Origin: JBBRLG01 sp038231495
GTDB taxonomy: Bacteria > Planctomycetota > Planctomycetia > Gemmatales > Gemmataceae
Assembly: GCA_038231495.1 (NCBI GenBank)
Contig: JBBRLG010000009.1
Span: 1-35,697 of the forward strand
DNA length: 35,697 bases
Direction of reading: 5' to 3'
In this document: piece after piece, positions 1-8,003 of the stretch
How positions within the stretch are numbered: position 1 is the stretch's first letter
Layout of the letters: each line of letters opens with the position of its first letter
Made by a program: the position numbers and the translations under genes
Notes under the pieces: generated by a model
What the model was told of the DNA's origin: nothing
Seen by the model: the letters and a program-made list of their open reading frames with translations, nothing else
Database searches by the model: none

Positions 1-76
1 TTTCCGGGGGTGCGCGAGTACGCGACCCCCGGCTGGGTTGTTCAACCGCTTCGCGGTACAAAACCATCCCGCTTCC

Positions 77-1063
77 ATGAGGACTGCCTTTATCGAAACG
101 CTCTGCGAGTTGGCAGCCGCAAACGAGCGGGTGTGGTTGCTCACCGCTGACCTGGGTTATTCGGTGCTGGAATGCTTCGCGGAGCGGTTTCCGGACCGCT
201 ACGTCAACGTCGGCGTCGCCGAGCAAAACCTGATCGGCGTCGCGGCCGGCCTGGCCCGGTGCGGCAAGATGCCGTGGGTTTACTCCATCGCCAACTTCCC
301 GACGTTTCGCTGCCTGGAGCAGATTCGCAACGACGTTTGCTACCACAACGGCGACGTGAAAGTGGTGGCGGTCGGCGGCGGCTTTGCCTACGGCCCGCAC
401 GGTTACACGCACCACGGCCTCGAAGACCTGGCGATCTTGCGCGCCTTGCCGAATATGACCGTGGTCGCGCCCGGCGACCCCGTGGAAACCCGCCTGGCGA
501 CGCGCGCCCTCGCACGGCGTCCGTCCGCCTGCTACCTGCGCCTGGGCAAAGCGCGGAAGGTGGTCGTCCACGAAACCGAGCCGGCTTTCGAGTTGGGCAA
601 GGCAATTCTCGTCCGTCCCGGCGGCGACGTAACGCTAATCAGCACCGGCGGCATGCTCGAAGAGACGGTTGCCGTCGCCCGGCGTTTGGAGGCGTTTGGC
701 ATCGACGCCCGCGTGCTGAGTATGCACACGGTCAAGCCGTTGGACGCGGAGGCCGTCCTGCAAGCCGCCGATGAAACGGGGGCCGTGATCACGGTCGAAG
801 AGCATAGCGTTACCGGCGGTCTGGGTTCGGCGGTGGCGGAAGTGTTAGCCGAGGCCGGCGGCGGCGTGCGCTTCCGCCGCTTCGGCGTGCCCGACGAATT
901 GCGTCACGCCGTCGGCAGCCAGGCCCATTTACGCAAGTTGTGTGGGAATCTCGAAGAGGTGGTGCAATCCTTGTTGCGGCCCGGCATACGTCGGCGAAAC
1001 AAAAACCGCCAGGTTCCCGCGCGAAAGCGAGAACCTGGCGGCAAGGTTGAAACGAACGCTTAA
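77..1063 (+). CDS. Transketolase family protein, C-terminal subunit
   Basis: This is the pyrimidine-binding plus C-terminal half of a split transketolase. It would work with a separate N-terminal TPP-binding subunit to move two-carbon ketol units between sugar phosphates in the cytoplasm. The protein has 328 residues from the ATG at 77. The motif VGVAEQN carries the family's catalytic Glu (about residue 49), and THHGLEDL and the C-terminal VTGGLGSAV are typical of the class. An in-frame TTG at 38 would add 13 residues, but ATG 77 starts exactly where homologous proteins start (MRTAFIETL). A TGA in another frame at 78-80 overlaps the ATG as ATGA, so an upstream gene could be translationally coupled, but bases 1-80 are too short to identify it. 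The last ~28 residues are basic and lie over the rne terminator and are probably not part of the fold. The stop overlaps the rne stop by 4 bases (convergent). Confidence 0.88.
   Translation: MRTAFIETLCELAAANERVWLLTADLGYSVLECFAERFPDRYVNVGVAEQNLIGVAAGLARCGKMPWVYSIANFPTFRCLEQIRNDVCYHNGDVKVVAVGGGFAYGPHGYTHHGLEDLAILRALPNMTVVAPGDPVETRLATRALARRPSACYLRLGKARKVVVHETEPAFELGKAILVRPGGDVTLISTGGMLEETVAVARRLEAFGIDARVLSMHTVKPLDAEAVLQAADETGAVITVEEHSVTGGLGSAVAEVLAEAGGGVRFRRFGVPDELRHAVGSQAHLRKLCGNLEEVVQSLLRPGIRRRNKNRQVPARKREPGGKVETNA
997..1041 (-). terminator. Rho-independent terminator of rne
   Basis: An 11-bp perfect stem (1006-1016 with 1031-1041) has a short inner CGC/GCG stem and a loop. On the minus strand it is followed by TTTTTGTTT (997-1005). 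This is a textbook intrinsic terminator for the rne transcript arriving from the right. It lies inside the 3' end of the convergent transketolase gene and just past the rne stop codon at 1060. Confidence 0.85.
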
Positions 1064-3753
1064 CGCCCGCGCCGCGGCGGCGGCGATTCCTCCACCGGCA
1101 ACACCTTCACCTCGTTGTTGTTCTTGTCGTAACAAACGAACTCCAACATCTCCGGCGGCTTGCCGGGGCTGCCGACGATCTGCACCTGGATGTTACCGCT
1201 CTCCTCCAGCTTGCTGACTTCCCGCCGTTTCTTGTTCAGCAGGTAGTTGGCCACCTCGTCCGTGACGCGAATTTCGATCCGTTGCACGTCCTCGCGGTGC
1301 GCCACCAGCTGCAACATGCGCATCACCTCGATGCTCATGCTTTCGGAAGTCTTCACCTGGGCCATGCCCTTGCAATACGCACAGTCCTGGTACACGCTCC
1401 GCTTCAGCGACGGGCGGATGCGCTGCCGGGTCATCTCGATCAGGCCGAATTGCGATATTTTTAGTATCTTCGTGCGCGCCCGGTCGCGCCGCATGGCGTC
1501 GTGCATCGCCTTCTCGACGTTCCGGCGGTGCTTCTCGTCGCGCATGTCGATGAAGTCGTTGACAATTACGCCGCCCAGGTCACGCAGCCGCAACTGCCGG
1601 GCGATCTCCTTGGCCGCCTGCAAGTTCATCTGATACGCGGTCTCCTCGGCGTTGTTGTCCGCGCGGAAGTTGCCGCTGTTCACGTCGATCGCCACCAGCG
1701 CTTCGGTCTGCTCGATGACGATCGAGCCGCCGAACGGCAGCGGAATCTTGCGCAGTTGAATGCGGTTGATCTCGTCCTCGATGCCGTGCTTGTGGAACAG
1801 CGGTTCCTTACCCTCGAACAGCTTGATGCGGTTGGCGTAGTGCGGCATGACGACCGATAAAAATTCCTGGGCGTGCTCGAACGCGGTCGGCTCGTCCACC
1901 CAGATCGTGTTGATGTCGTTGGTGAACGTGTCGCGGATGGTCCGCGTGATCATGTCGCTTTCTTGGTAGATTTCCGACGGCCCCTTGACCTTCTGGATGC
2001 GGCGGACGATCACCTGCCACAGCCGCGACAGGTACGCCAGGTCGCGCTGGATGTCCTTCTTGTTCTTGTCGATGGCGGCTGTGCGCATGATGAAGCCCAG
2101 GCCGCGCGGCGGCTTCAGCTCGTTGAAAATTTCCTTGAGGCGGCGGCGATGTTCCTCGTCGATGATCTTGCGCGACACGCCGGTGCGGTTGAGGCCGGGC
2201 ATCAGCACCAGGTAGCGGCCGGGGATGCTGATGTAGGTACTCAGGGTCGGCCCCTTGGTGCCGATGCCCTCCTTGATGACCTGCACGAGTACTTCTTGGC
2301 CGCGCTTGAAAATGTCCTGGATCAACGGCTTGGGCCGGCCGAAGCCGGGCCGCGCGCCGCCGCCTCCGCCCGTGCGGCGGGGGCCGCGGCGGTCGTCGCG
2401 TCGGTCGTCACGCCGCGGACCGCCGCGTCGGTCGTCGCGCCGTGGGCCGCGGTCGCCGCCGCGATCCGGGGCGCGGTCGCGCCGTTCGCCACGGTCGCCG
2501 CGGTCGCTGGGGGGCTGGCGTGCCGGGGCCGACTCCGCGTCCGTTTCGTTATCGGCGTCCGGCTCATAGCCGTCGTCAAAGTCGTCGCTGAATTCGGGGG
2601 CGGTTGTGTCCTCGGCACTCTCGGCGGCGGCAAGGTCGGCTTCCAGGTCGTCTTCGATACTGCCGCCGCGGAACGACTCGGCGGGACGGGGCCGGCGCGG
2701 CGGCGTGAAAGGCACGGCCGGTTCGGGCGGGGCGGGCGGCGGCTCTGCGATGACGGCGGCTTCCTCTTCCGGCATCGCGACCGCCTCGACCGGAGCGGGC
2801 GGCGGGGGCGGCGGCGTTTCTTGCCGCGGCGCGGCTTTTTGCGCGGGCTGGCGGCGCGGGAAGAACAGCAGATCTTCGTCGTCCTTCGACGCACCGGAGC
2901 CACTGTAGTCGGCGTCCCTGTCCGTCGTCCGCCGCTCCGCGGAGTCCATGAACTTCGGCTTGGTGCCCGGTTCGTCCGACGGCTCCGCGGCCGCCTCGGG
3001 TGTCGGCGTGGATTCCCTTTCGTCCGCGGGCGGTGCTTCGGCAGTCGGCTCAGCGTCCGGGGCGCGCTTGCGCCGCGAACCGCCGCGCGAACGACGCCGG
3101 CCCTTGCCGGGTTCCTCCTCCGGCATGGTTTCCGGCAGCGCGACCAACGGCGTCCCGGCGTCCTGCACGGGCGCGTCCACGGGGGCAGCCGGCTTCGCCT
3201 CTTCGGCGGAGTAAAGCTCGCCGACCGGCACGTCCTGGAAGGCGACCGCTTCTTCAATCGGCGGCGCGGCCGACGGCGCGTCGAGGGGGGGCGTTTCCGG
3301 ACCTTCTTGCACCGGCGTCAGGTTCGTTTCATTATTCGCTTCGCCGGCCGGCTGACGCTCGTGGCGCGGGCGGTCTTCGCGCGGGCCGCGGTCCGGACGG
3401 CGCTCCCGACTGCCGCGGTCGCCGGTGCGGTCGCGGTCGCGGCCCTGCGGCCGGCGGTTGCCCGCGTTGCGGTCGCCGCGGTCGCCGCGGTCGCCACCCC
3501 GTTGTTCCAGGTGGCGGTAATATGCCGGCTCCACGTCGGAGACGTGCAAGAAGCCATTGCGGCCGACGCCGAAATCGACGAACGCGGCCTGGATGCTGGG
3601 TTCGATGTTGACGATGCGGCCCTTGTAGATGTTGCCGACGTAACTCTCGTGGCTCGTGCGCTCGACGTAGAGTTCTTCGAGGACGCCGTCCTCCAGGATG
3701 GCGATGCGGCACTCTTCGGGCTGCAACACGTTGATGAGCATTTCTTTTTTCAT
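1060..3753 (-). CDS. rne: Ribonuclease E/G with a large insert in its S1 domain
   Basis: Single-strand-specific endoribonuclease for mRNA decay and rRNA processing, acting in the cytoplasm or at the membrane. It has 897 residues. Residues 1-80 are the first half of the S1 domain (NIYKGRIVNIEPSIQAAFVD, NGFLHVSDV). Residues about 82-475 are a low-complexity insert: DRG/RRD-rich at both ends, Pro/Glu/Ala-rich in the middle. The S1 domain resumes at about 478 (IQDIFKRGQEVLVQV). The RNase-H-like and DNase-I-like catalytic parts follow, with the metal-binding Asp of AIDVNSG (D690) and of NDFIDM (about D733/D736). The CAYC pair (C801, C804) matches the Zn-link. The protein stops soon after the Zn-link region, so the long C-terminal scaffold of E. 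coli RNase E is absent and the disordered part lies inside S1 instead. AGAAGG precedes the ATG. It follows the DUF2344 gene, a common neighbour of rng/rne. Confidence 0.93.
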   Translation of the reverse strand: MKKEMLINVLQPEECRIAILEDGVLEELYVERTSHESYVGNIYKGRIVNIEPSIQAAFVDFGVGRNGFLHVSDVEPAYYRHLEQRGGDRGDRGDRNAGNRRPQGRDRDRTGDRGSRERRPDRGPREDRPRHERQPAGEANNETNLTPVQEGPETPPLDAPSAAPPIEEAVAFQDVPVGELYSAEEAKPAAPVDAPVQDAGTPLVALPETMPEEEPGKGRRRSRGGSRRKRAPDAEPTAEAPPADERESTPTPEAAAEPSDEPGTKPKFMDSAERRTTDRDADYSGSGASKDDEDLLFFPRRQPAQKAAPRQETPPPPPPAPVEAVAMPEEEAAVIAEPPPAPPEPAVPFTPPRRPRPAESFRGGSIEDDLEADLAAAESAEDTTAPEFSDDFDDGYEPDADNETDAESAPARQPPSDRGDRGERRDRAPDRGGDRGPRRDDRRGGPRRDDRRDDRRGPRRTGGGGGARPGFGRPKPLIQDIFKRGQEVLVQVIKEGIGTKGPTLSTYISIPGRYLVLMPGLNRTGVSRKIIDEEHRRRLKEIFNELKPPRGLGFIMRTAAIDKNKKDIQRDLAYLSRLWQVIVRRIQKVKGPSEIYQESDMITRTIRDTFTNDINTIWVDEPTAFEHAQEFLSVVMPHYANRIKLFEGKEPLFHKHGIEDEINRIQLRKIPLPFGGSIVIEQTEALVAIDVNSGNFRADNNAEETAYQMNLQAAKEIARQLRLRDLGGVIVNDFIDMRDEKHRRNVEKAMHDAMRRDRARTKILKISQFGLIEMTRQRIRPSLKRSVYQDCAYCKGMAQVKTSESMSIEVMRMLQLVAHREDVQRIEIRVTDEVANYLLNKKRREVSKLEESGNIQVQIVGSPGKPPEMLEFVCYDKNNNEVKVLPVEESPPPRRGR

Positions 3754-3783
3754 GCGAAACCTTCTGCGGTTGAGTGTTCGGTT

Positions 3784-3826
3784 GCCGCTTGCGGCTGAGC
3801 GCGTTCGGCGCTTAGCCGCAAGCGGC
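3784..3826. repeat. Palindromic repeat, GCCGCTTGCGGCT family, copy 1
   Basis: Arms 3784-3802 and 3808-3826 pair over 19 bp with one G-T type mismatch and a 5-base loop. The core GCCGCTTGCGGCT recurs at 8048, 26980 and 32296 as full hairpins and at 10183 and 30572 as half copies. The right arm, read on the minus strand, encodes the last residues and TAA stop of the DUF2344 gene (Ala-Cys-Gly-stop). Confidence 0.85.
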
Positions 3827-4570
3827 AGTCGGGGTAAGGGGCGTTATCTCGTCTTCCAGTTCGAGCCGGGAGCGTTCGAGGACCGCGCCCGCTTCCACCA
3901 GGTCTTGTAAGCCCAGCAAGGTCAGCACCTCTTCCGGACGAGCCGTGCCGTGCGGGGTTAAACACAACTCCATTTCCAGGGCGTGGGTCGCCTCTTCTCG
4001 TCGTAAGTTCGCGGGCAGTTCGGTCAGGCGCAGGTCGATCACGAACGAACGCAGGTCCACGCGCCGGACCGGCGGGCGCGTGCGTTCCACCCAGCATTCG
4101 GGACTGGCAAGGAGTGCGTTCAAGCGTTCGAGTAAGCCAACGGTTCGGTCGGCGGACAGGGTCAGGCGATAGGTCAGACGGCGGACTTGCGCGCCATCGC
4201 GCGGGCCGATGCGGCGCACCGATAGCAAGTCGAGACCGGGCGGCGCTTGCCGGACGAGGCGCTCTTGCAACTCCTCCAGCGGCAGTTCTTCGTCCAGTTC
4301 CAGTTCAACGACTTCCTCGCAGCCGATGACGCCGAGCGGCAGCGACAGTGCGAAGATGAGGCGGGGTTGGGGGTTGAAGCCTTTGGATTGGCGCACCGGC
4401 AGGGCGGCGCGGCGCAACATGCGTTGAAAGGCACGCATCAAGTCGTGATGGCTGAGCAGGCGGAGGTCGTCGCCTTTGCGGAAGCGGATGCGCACTTTGT
4501 CACGAACGGGAGTCGGGCCGGCGGCGGGTGGGCGGTCGGAAACCGCGGCCTGCGGTGGGTCGGACGCCAT
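3812..4570 (-). CDS. TIGR03936 family radical-SAM-associated protein (DUF2344)
   Basis: Protein of 252 residues whose core, KVRIRFRKGDDLRLLSHHDL, then RAALPVRQSKGFNPQP and LSLPLGV, is diagnostic of the DUF2344/TIGR03936 family. Members are usually fused or adjacent to a TIGR03960 radical SAM protein and lie beside rng/rne. Their biochemical role is not established, but the context suggests RNA or tRNA modification. Here the rne neighbour is present (58 bases downstream, same strand) but no radical SAM gene lies beside it in this window. The first ~25 residues (Pro/Ala-rich) are probably a disordered leader. The TAA stop is inside the palindromic repeat at 3784-3826, so the C-terminal Ala-Cys-Gly is repeat-encoded. 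Confidence 0.85.
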   Translation of the reverse strand: MASDPPQAAVSDRPPAAGPTPVRDKVRIRFRKGDDLRLLSHHDLMRAFQRMLRRAALPVRQSKGFNPQPRLIFALSLPLGVIGCEEVVELELDEELPLEELQERLVRQAPPGLDLLSVRRIGPRDGAQVRRLTYRLTLSADRTVGLLERLNALLASPECWVERTRPPVRRVDLRSFVIDLRLTELPANLRREEATHALEMELCLTPHGTARPEEVLTLLGLQDLVEAGAVLERSRLELEDEITPLTPTAACG

Positions 4571-4721
4571 CAGCGTAGGGTATCCCCTGGTAAGGGGGAA
4601 CAGGCGTCGATGAAAGGTGCGTGCGGACCGTACTCGGACGGTCTGACGCCGCTTTGCTCCCGCGCTTCGATCGGGCGGATCGAAAGGAATCCGAACTACA
4701 ACCCATCCGCGTGTGAAAGAC

Positions 4722-4772
4722 GTTTTGCCGCGGTTCGTAGAACCGCGCGGCTCGGCGAGCCGCGGCTAAAAC
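4722..4772. repeat. Cloverleaf-like palindrome between ptsI and the DUF2344 gene
   Basis: The outer arms GTTTTGCCGCGG and CCGCGGCTAAAAC pair with one extra base. They enclose two small hairpins, CGCGGTTC-GTA-GAACCGCG and GCGGCTC-GGC-GAGCCGC, giving a three-way junction. It lies in the 253-base spacer 4571-4823, which has no convincing gene. It sits 52 bases beyond the ptsI stop and may act as a terminator or be a small dispersed repeat. Confidence 0.6.
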
Positions 4773-4823
4773 GGGGCAGTTATGCTTGAAGGACGACGGA
4801 GAAATCGGATCGGGTTGTGTCGT

Positions 4824-6572
4824 TCAGTTCATCACCTCGGGGAGGATTCGTCGGGTCTGTTCCCGCAAATAATTGTTTACGTCCCGCGCCGTTTCCAGAC
4901 GCATGGCTTCCTGGGCTACCGCGACGCATTCGGGCACTGTCACGGAGCGTATCAGCTTCTTGATCTCCGGGATGTTGTGCGGCGTCACGCTCAGGTGCCG
5001 CAACCCCATTCCCAGGAGCAACATCGTGTACTGAGGCTCGCCGCTCATCTCGCCGCAGACGTTGACCGCGATGTTGGCCTTGTCGGCGGCCTTCACCACA
5101 ATTTCGATCAACCGCAGCACGGCGGGGTCGCCCGGGCTATAGAGCGAGGCGACCGCTGCATTATTCCGGTCGGCGGCCAGCGTGTATTGAACCAGATCGT
5201 TGGTCCCGATGGAAAAGAAATCCACTTCTCGCGCCATTTGTTCCGCCAAGATGGCCGCCGACGGCACTTCGATCATGGTGCCGACCGGGATGCGCGGGTT
5301 GAAGGCAATCTTTTCGTCGTCCAGGTCTTCCTTCACCTCGGCCAGAATCATTTTGCACTGGCGTAGTTCGAGGAGGGTGCTGATCATCGGAAACATGATC
5401 CGCACGTCGCCGAACGCGCTCGCTCTCAGAATGGCACGCATTTGCGTTTTGAACAAGGTCAAATTCCGCAAACACAAGCGCACGCTCCGCAAACCGAGGA
5501 ACGGGTTGCGTTCGTGCTGCAACGGTTCCCAGCGTGGCTGGAACTTGTCCGCCCCCAAATCGAGCGTGCGAATCACCACCGGCCGCGTCGGGCCGAGCGT
5601 GCGCAATACGGTCAAATAGGCGTCGAAGTGTTCGCCCTCGGTCGGGTCGTCGGTCTTGCCCAGGTAGAGGAATTCGGTGCGGTACAGCCCCACGCCGGCG
5701 GCGCCGCGGTCCAAGCAATGGGCGCTCTCCTGCGGGAACTCGATGTTGCCGTGCAGGGCGACGTGGGTGCCATCGCGCGTCTCGGCGGGCAGATCGCGTA
5801 GCTGTTCGAGTCCGCTCTCGAAATGGCGGAAGGTGTGCCGGGTTTCTTCGTAACGCGCGCGCGTCTCCTCGTCGGGGTTGAGGATAAGGATGCCCTTGTT
5901 GCCGTCCACGATAACCAGGTCGCCGCCGGACACGTCGGTCAGGAACGACCCCAGGCCGACAACGGCAGGGATTTCGAGCATACCGGCGACGATGGCCGTG
6001 TGGCTGGTGCGGCCGCCGGCTTCCGTGGCGAAGGCGTGGACGAACTTGGGGTCGAGGTTGGCCGTCTCGCTGGGCGTCAGGTCGTGGGACAGGACGACGA
6101 CGGCCTCGCTCAGGTCGTGCAGCTGTTCGCGCTTCTGGCCCAGCAGGTGGCTCAGGATGCGCTTCTCGATGTCGAACAGGTCGGCGACGCGGGCCGGGCC
6201 GTAACCGTCGCGCATGCCTTCGAGCGCCTTGGCGTAGCGGCGCATGACGCGCGACACGGCATACTCGGTGGCAAAGAGTTGCTCGCGGATGAGGGTTTCG
6301 ACTTCCCGCGCCAGGGTGGGGTCGGACAAGAGCAGGGCGTGTGCGGAGAAGATGGCCCCGTACTGGTTGCCGAGCTTGGCGCTGACCGATTCCTGGGTCT
6401 GGCGGGCCTCGGCGGCGGCGGCCTGGAGCGCGAGGTTGAGGCGTTTGACTTCGGCGTCGCGGAGGTTGGCCACGACGTGCCGTTGGGGAATGCGGAACCA
6501 CTCGGTATCCAGGATGAGCGCTGGACCGATGGCAACCCCGGGAGAGACGGCGATACCCCGTTTAATTTCCAT
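4824..6572 (-). CDS. ptsI: Phosphoenolpyruvate-protein phosphotransferase (PTS enzyme I)
   Basis: Cytoplasmic enzyme that takes phosphate from PEP and passes it to HPr. It has 582 residues, the usual length for EI. The phospho-accepting histidine is H191 in GGRTSHTAIVAG. The C-terminal PEP-binding barrel shows GLYRTEFLYL, FFSIGTNDLVQYTLA and VNVCGEMSGE, the last with the catalytic Cys. It starts at an ATG at 6572 and is the last gene of hpf - EIIA - HPr - EI, separated from HPr by a long perfect palindrome (6613-6679). No sugar permease (EIIB/EIIC) gene is present, so the most likely job is a regulatory phosphorelay to the neighbouring EIIA, as in PTS-Ntr. The GAF domain typical of PtsP is absent, so this is an ordinary EI in sequence. 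Confidence 0.95.
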   Translation of the reverse strand: MEIKRGIAVSPGVAIGPALILDTEWFRIPQRHVVANLRDAEVKRLNLALQAAAAEARQTQESVSAKLGNQYGAIFSAHALLLSDPTLAREVETLIREQLFATEYAVSRVMRRYAKALEGMRDGYGPARVADLFDIEKRILSHLLGQKREQLHDLSEAVVVLSHDLTPSETANLDPKFVHAFATEAGGRTSHTAIVAGMLEIPAVVGLGSFLTDVSGGDLVIVDGNKGILILNPDEETRARYEETRHTFRHFESGLEQLRDLPAETRDGTHVALHGNIEFPQESAHCLDRGAAGVGLYRTEFLYLGKTDDPTEGEHFDAYLTVLRTLGPTRPVVIRTLDLGADKFQPRWEPLQHERNPFLGLRSVRLCLRNLTLFKTQMRAILRASAFGDVRIMFPMISTLLELRQCKMILAEVKEDLDDEKIAFNPRIPVGTMIEVPSAAILAEQMAREVDFFSIGTNDLVQYTLAADRNNAAVASLYSPGDPAVLRLIEIVVKAADKANIAVNVCGEMSGEPQYTMLLLGMGLRHLSVTPHNIPEIKKLIRSVTVPECVAVAQEAMRLETARDVNNYLREQTRRILPEVMN

Positions 6573-6612
6573 GTCACGTCAGAAGTTCTACCGTGTCGCT
6601 AACAGGTTTCCT

Positions 6613-6679
6613 GGCGAGCCGGGAGCGTGAGCGACCGGAGTGAGTGAAAACCTCCGGTCGCTCACGCTCCCGGCTCGCC
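6613..6679. repeat. Long perfect inverted repeat (GGCGAGCCGGGAGCG family), copy 1
   Basis: Arms 6613-6640 and 6652-6679 are perfectly complementary over 28 bp with an 11-base loop. The same arm with one base change (GAGCGTAAGCG instead of GAGCGTGAGCG) occurs at 19136-19295 and 24260-24332. It lies between HPr and ptsI, where it could cause partial termination or protect mRNA ends. The right arm encodes the HPr C-terminus Gly-Glu-Pro-Gly-Ala-stop. Confidence 0.9.
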
Positions 6680-6955
6680 TGCTTCGATGCCGTTGGCATC
6701 TGACGGGGAGGCGAAAAGCGCCACCAGGGCATCGAGGCAGTTTTCAGCGTCGGGGCCGTCCACCTCCAAAGTAAGTACGCTGCCGGGCATCGAGAGCATC
6801 TGGGTTAACATGTCCATCGCACTCTTGCCGTCCACGCTACGGTCGTCACGCGAGACTTTCACGGTACTCTTGAAACTGGACGCGAGCTGCACGAAGGCTC
6901 CGATCGGGCGCATGTGAAAGCCTTCGGGGTTCGTGATGAGGACCGCGTGTTTCAT
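6662..6955 (-). CDS. ptsH: HPr family phosphocarrier protein
   Basis: Small cytoplasmic phosphocarrier between enzyme I and EIIA. It has 97 residues from the ATG at 6955. An ATG five codons upstream (6970) is possible, but MKHAVLITNPEGFH aligns better with HPr starts. The active histidine is H14 in NPEGFHMRPIGAF, equivalent to His15. The regulatory-site segment DGKSAMDMLTQML keeps a Ser at the Ser46 position, so control by an HPr kinase is possible if one exists elsewhere. The last five codons and TGA lie in the inverted repeat 6613-6679, so the tail GEPGA is repeat-derived. It sits between the EIIA and enzyme I genes on the same strand. Confidence 0.92.
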   Translation of the reverse strand: MKHAVLITNPEGFHMRPIGAFVQLASSFKSTVKVSRDDRSVDGKSAMDMLTQMLSMPGSVLTLEVDGPDAENCLDALVALFASPSDANGIEAGEPGA

Positions 6956-7026
6956 TGGCTCGCCGTTCATGACATCCCGGTCTGAAGGGACAAAGAACCG
7001 TCGTCGGGCTTCGCGCAGAGAATAAA

Positions 7027-7061
7027 TAGCTATTCGCTCTTAGCCATTAGCTTTTAGCAAA
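7027..7061. repeat. Degenerate 7-bp tandem repeat
   Basis: Five consecutive heptamers read TAGCTAT, TCGCTCT, TAGCCAT, TAGCTTT, TAGCAAA. They form an AT-rich island in the 106-base spacer between the EIIA and HPr genes, in otherwise GC-rich DNA. Confidence 0.55.
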
Positions 7062-7076
7062 TGCCGACGCCCGATC

Positions 7077-7547
7077 CTAGCCGCCATGTCCGTCCGCCTT
7101 GTCGAGCAACGCCCACACTTCGTCGCGCGTTTTGCACGTTCGCAGCGACTTGACGAAGCCGTCGTCGCGCAGGCAGCGCGAGACGTTTTCCAATGCCCGC
7201 AGGTGGTCGCCGGGGCGGTCCTGCGGCGAGATCAGCAGCACGAACACGTGGACCGGCTCGCCGTCGAGGCTGTCGAACGCCACGCCGTCGGGCGAGATGG
7301 CGATGGTGCCGATCAGCTTTTCGGCAGTGGTATGCTTGGTGTGCGGGATGGCCACGCAACGGCCGATGCCCGTCGAGCCGAGCAGTTCGCGCTTGAGGAT
7401 GGCGCGGATGATGTCTTCGGGGTCGGCGCCGCGGAACTGGCCCGCGTTGCGCAACCCCTCCACCATTTCCCGAATGACGCCTTCCTTGGTGACGGCGTTC
7501 AAGCGGGGAATGATGGCGTCCCGCACCACAAAATCGGACATGCGCAT
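7077..7547 (-). CDS. ptsN: PTS EIIA domain protein, nitrogen/fructose type
   Basis: Stand-alone EIIA of the Ntr/fructose class, 156 residues, cytoplasmic. The phosphorylated histidine is H69 in GRCVAIPHTKH, and VHVFVLLISPQDRPGDHL is the matching family signature. EIIA-Ntr proteins are regulatory: depending on phosphorylation they act on potassium transporters, kinases or sigma-54 systems. I chose the ATG at 7547 because GGAG lies about 10 bases upstream and the upstream in-frame stretch is the hpf gene read out of frame. The gene begins 13 bases after the hpf stop, so the two are almost certainly co-transcribed. The symbol is by family and context; a fructose-type EIIA is the alternative. Confidence 0.87.
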   Translation of the reverse strand: MRMSDFVVRDAIIPRLNAVTKEGVIREMVEGLRNAGQFRGADPEDIIRAILKRELLGSTGIGRCVAIPHTKHTTAEKLIGTIAISPDGVAFDSLDGEPVHVFVLLISPQDRPGDHLRALENVSRCLRDDGFVKSLRTCKTRDEVWALLDKADGHGG

Positions 7548-7560
7548 GCCTATTACTCCG

Positions 7561-7935
7561 TCACTCCTCGGTCGGCTCGTCCGCGTCGGTCGCGTCGTCC
7601 TCCGGCGGTGCATGGGCCACGTCGCCGACCGAGGGGGTCCGGCGGTGGTCCTGAATCTTCTCTTTATACCGGCGAATCTGGGCTTCGAGCTTCGTGAGGG
7701 CCAGTTCGACGGCCGCCATCAGGTTCTGGTGGTGGTCCTTACCAACGAGGTCGTGCTTGTGTTCGGCCTGGACGACAAATTCGACCGTCTTGTCGCCGTT
7801 CTTGCCCATGTCAACCGTGACTTCGATAAGGGTCAACCGCTCGAAGTAGTGCAACAGCTTCTCCGCGCGCTCGCGGATCATCTGGTGCGTTTCTTCGCTG
7901 AGGGTGCCGTGACGAACGGATATTTTTACTTGCAC
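7561..7935 (-). CDS. hpf: Ribosome hibernation-promoting factor, short form
   Basis: Binds the 30S decoding region and inactivates or dimerises ribosomes in stationary phase. It has 124 residues with the single HPF/YfiA domain: ISVRHGTLSEETHQMIRERA, VEFVVQAEHKHDLVGKD and the dense Asp/His/Arg pattern. The C-terminal dimerisation domain of long HPF is absent. Instead there is an acidic tail (PEDDATDADEPTEE), unusual for short HPF. It starts with GTG at 7935, with AAGGAG seven bases upstream. It is the first gene of the PTS operon, behind the promoter at 8004-8032. The hpf-ptsN order mirrors the rpoN-hpf-ptsN loci of proteobacteria, but rpoN is not here. Confidence 0.93.
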   Translation of the reverse strand: MQVKISVRHGTLSEETHQMIRERAEKLLHYFERLTLIEVTVDMGKNGDKTVEFVVQAEHKHDLVGKDHHQNLMAAVELALTKLEAQIRRYKEKIQDHRRTPSVGDVAHAPPEDDATDADEPTEE

Positions 7936-8003
7936 GGGCTAACTCCTTCGCGCCGACACGGGGACTGAGAGAGGTTGGAAATACGATCCGGTGCCGTTCG
8001 GAG

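Noticed and set aside
1..80. Possible 3' end of an N-terminal transketolase subunit gene ending in TGA at 78-80
   Set aside because: The ATGA overlap is suggestive, but the 25 readable codons match nothing I recognise and codon use is not decisive.
1873..3798. A 641-codon open frame on the plus strand
   Set aside because: Antisense to rne; length is produced by the repetitive Arg/Asp codons of the rne insert.
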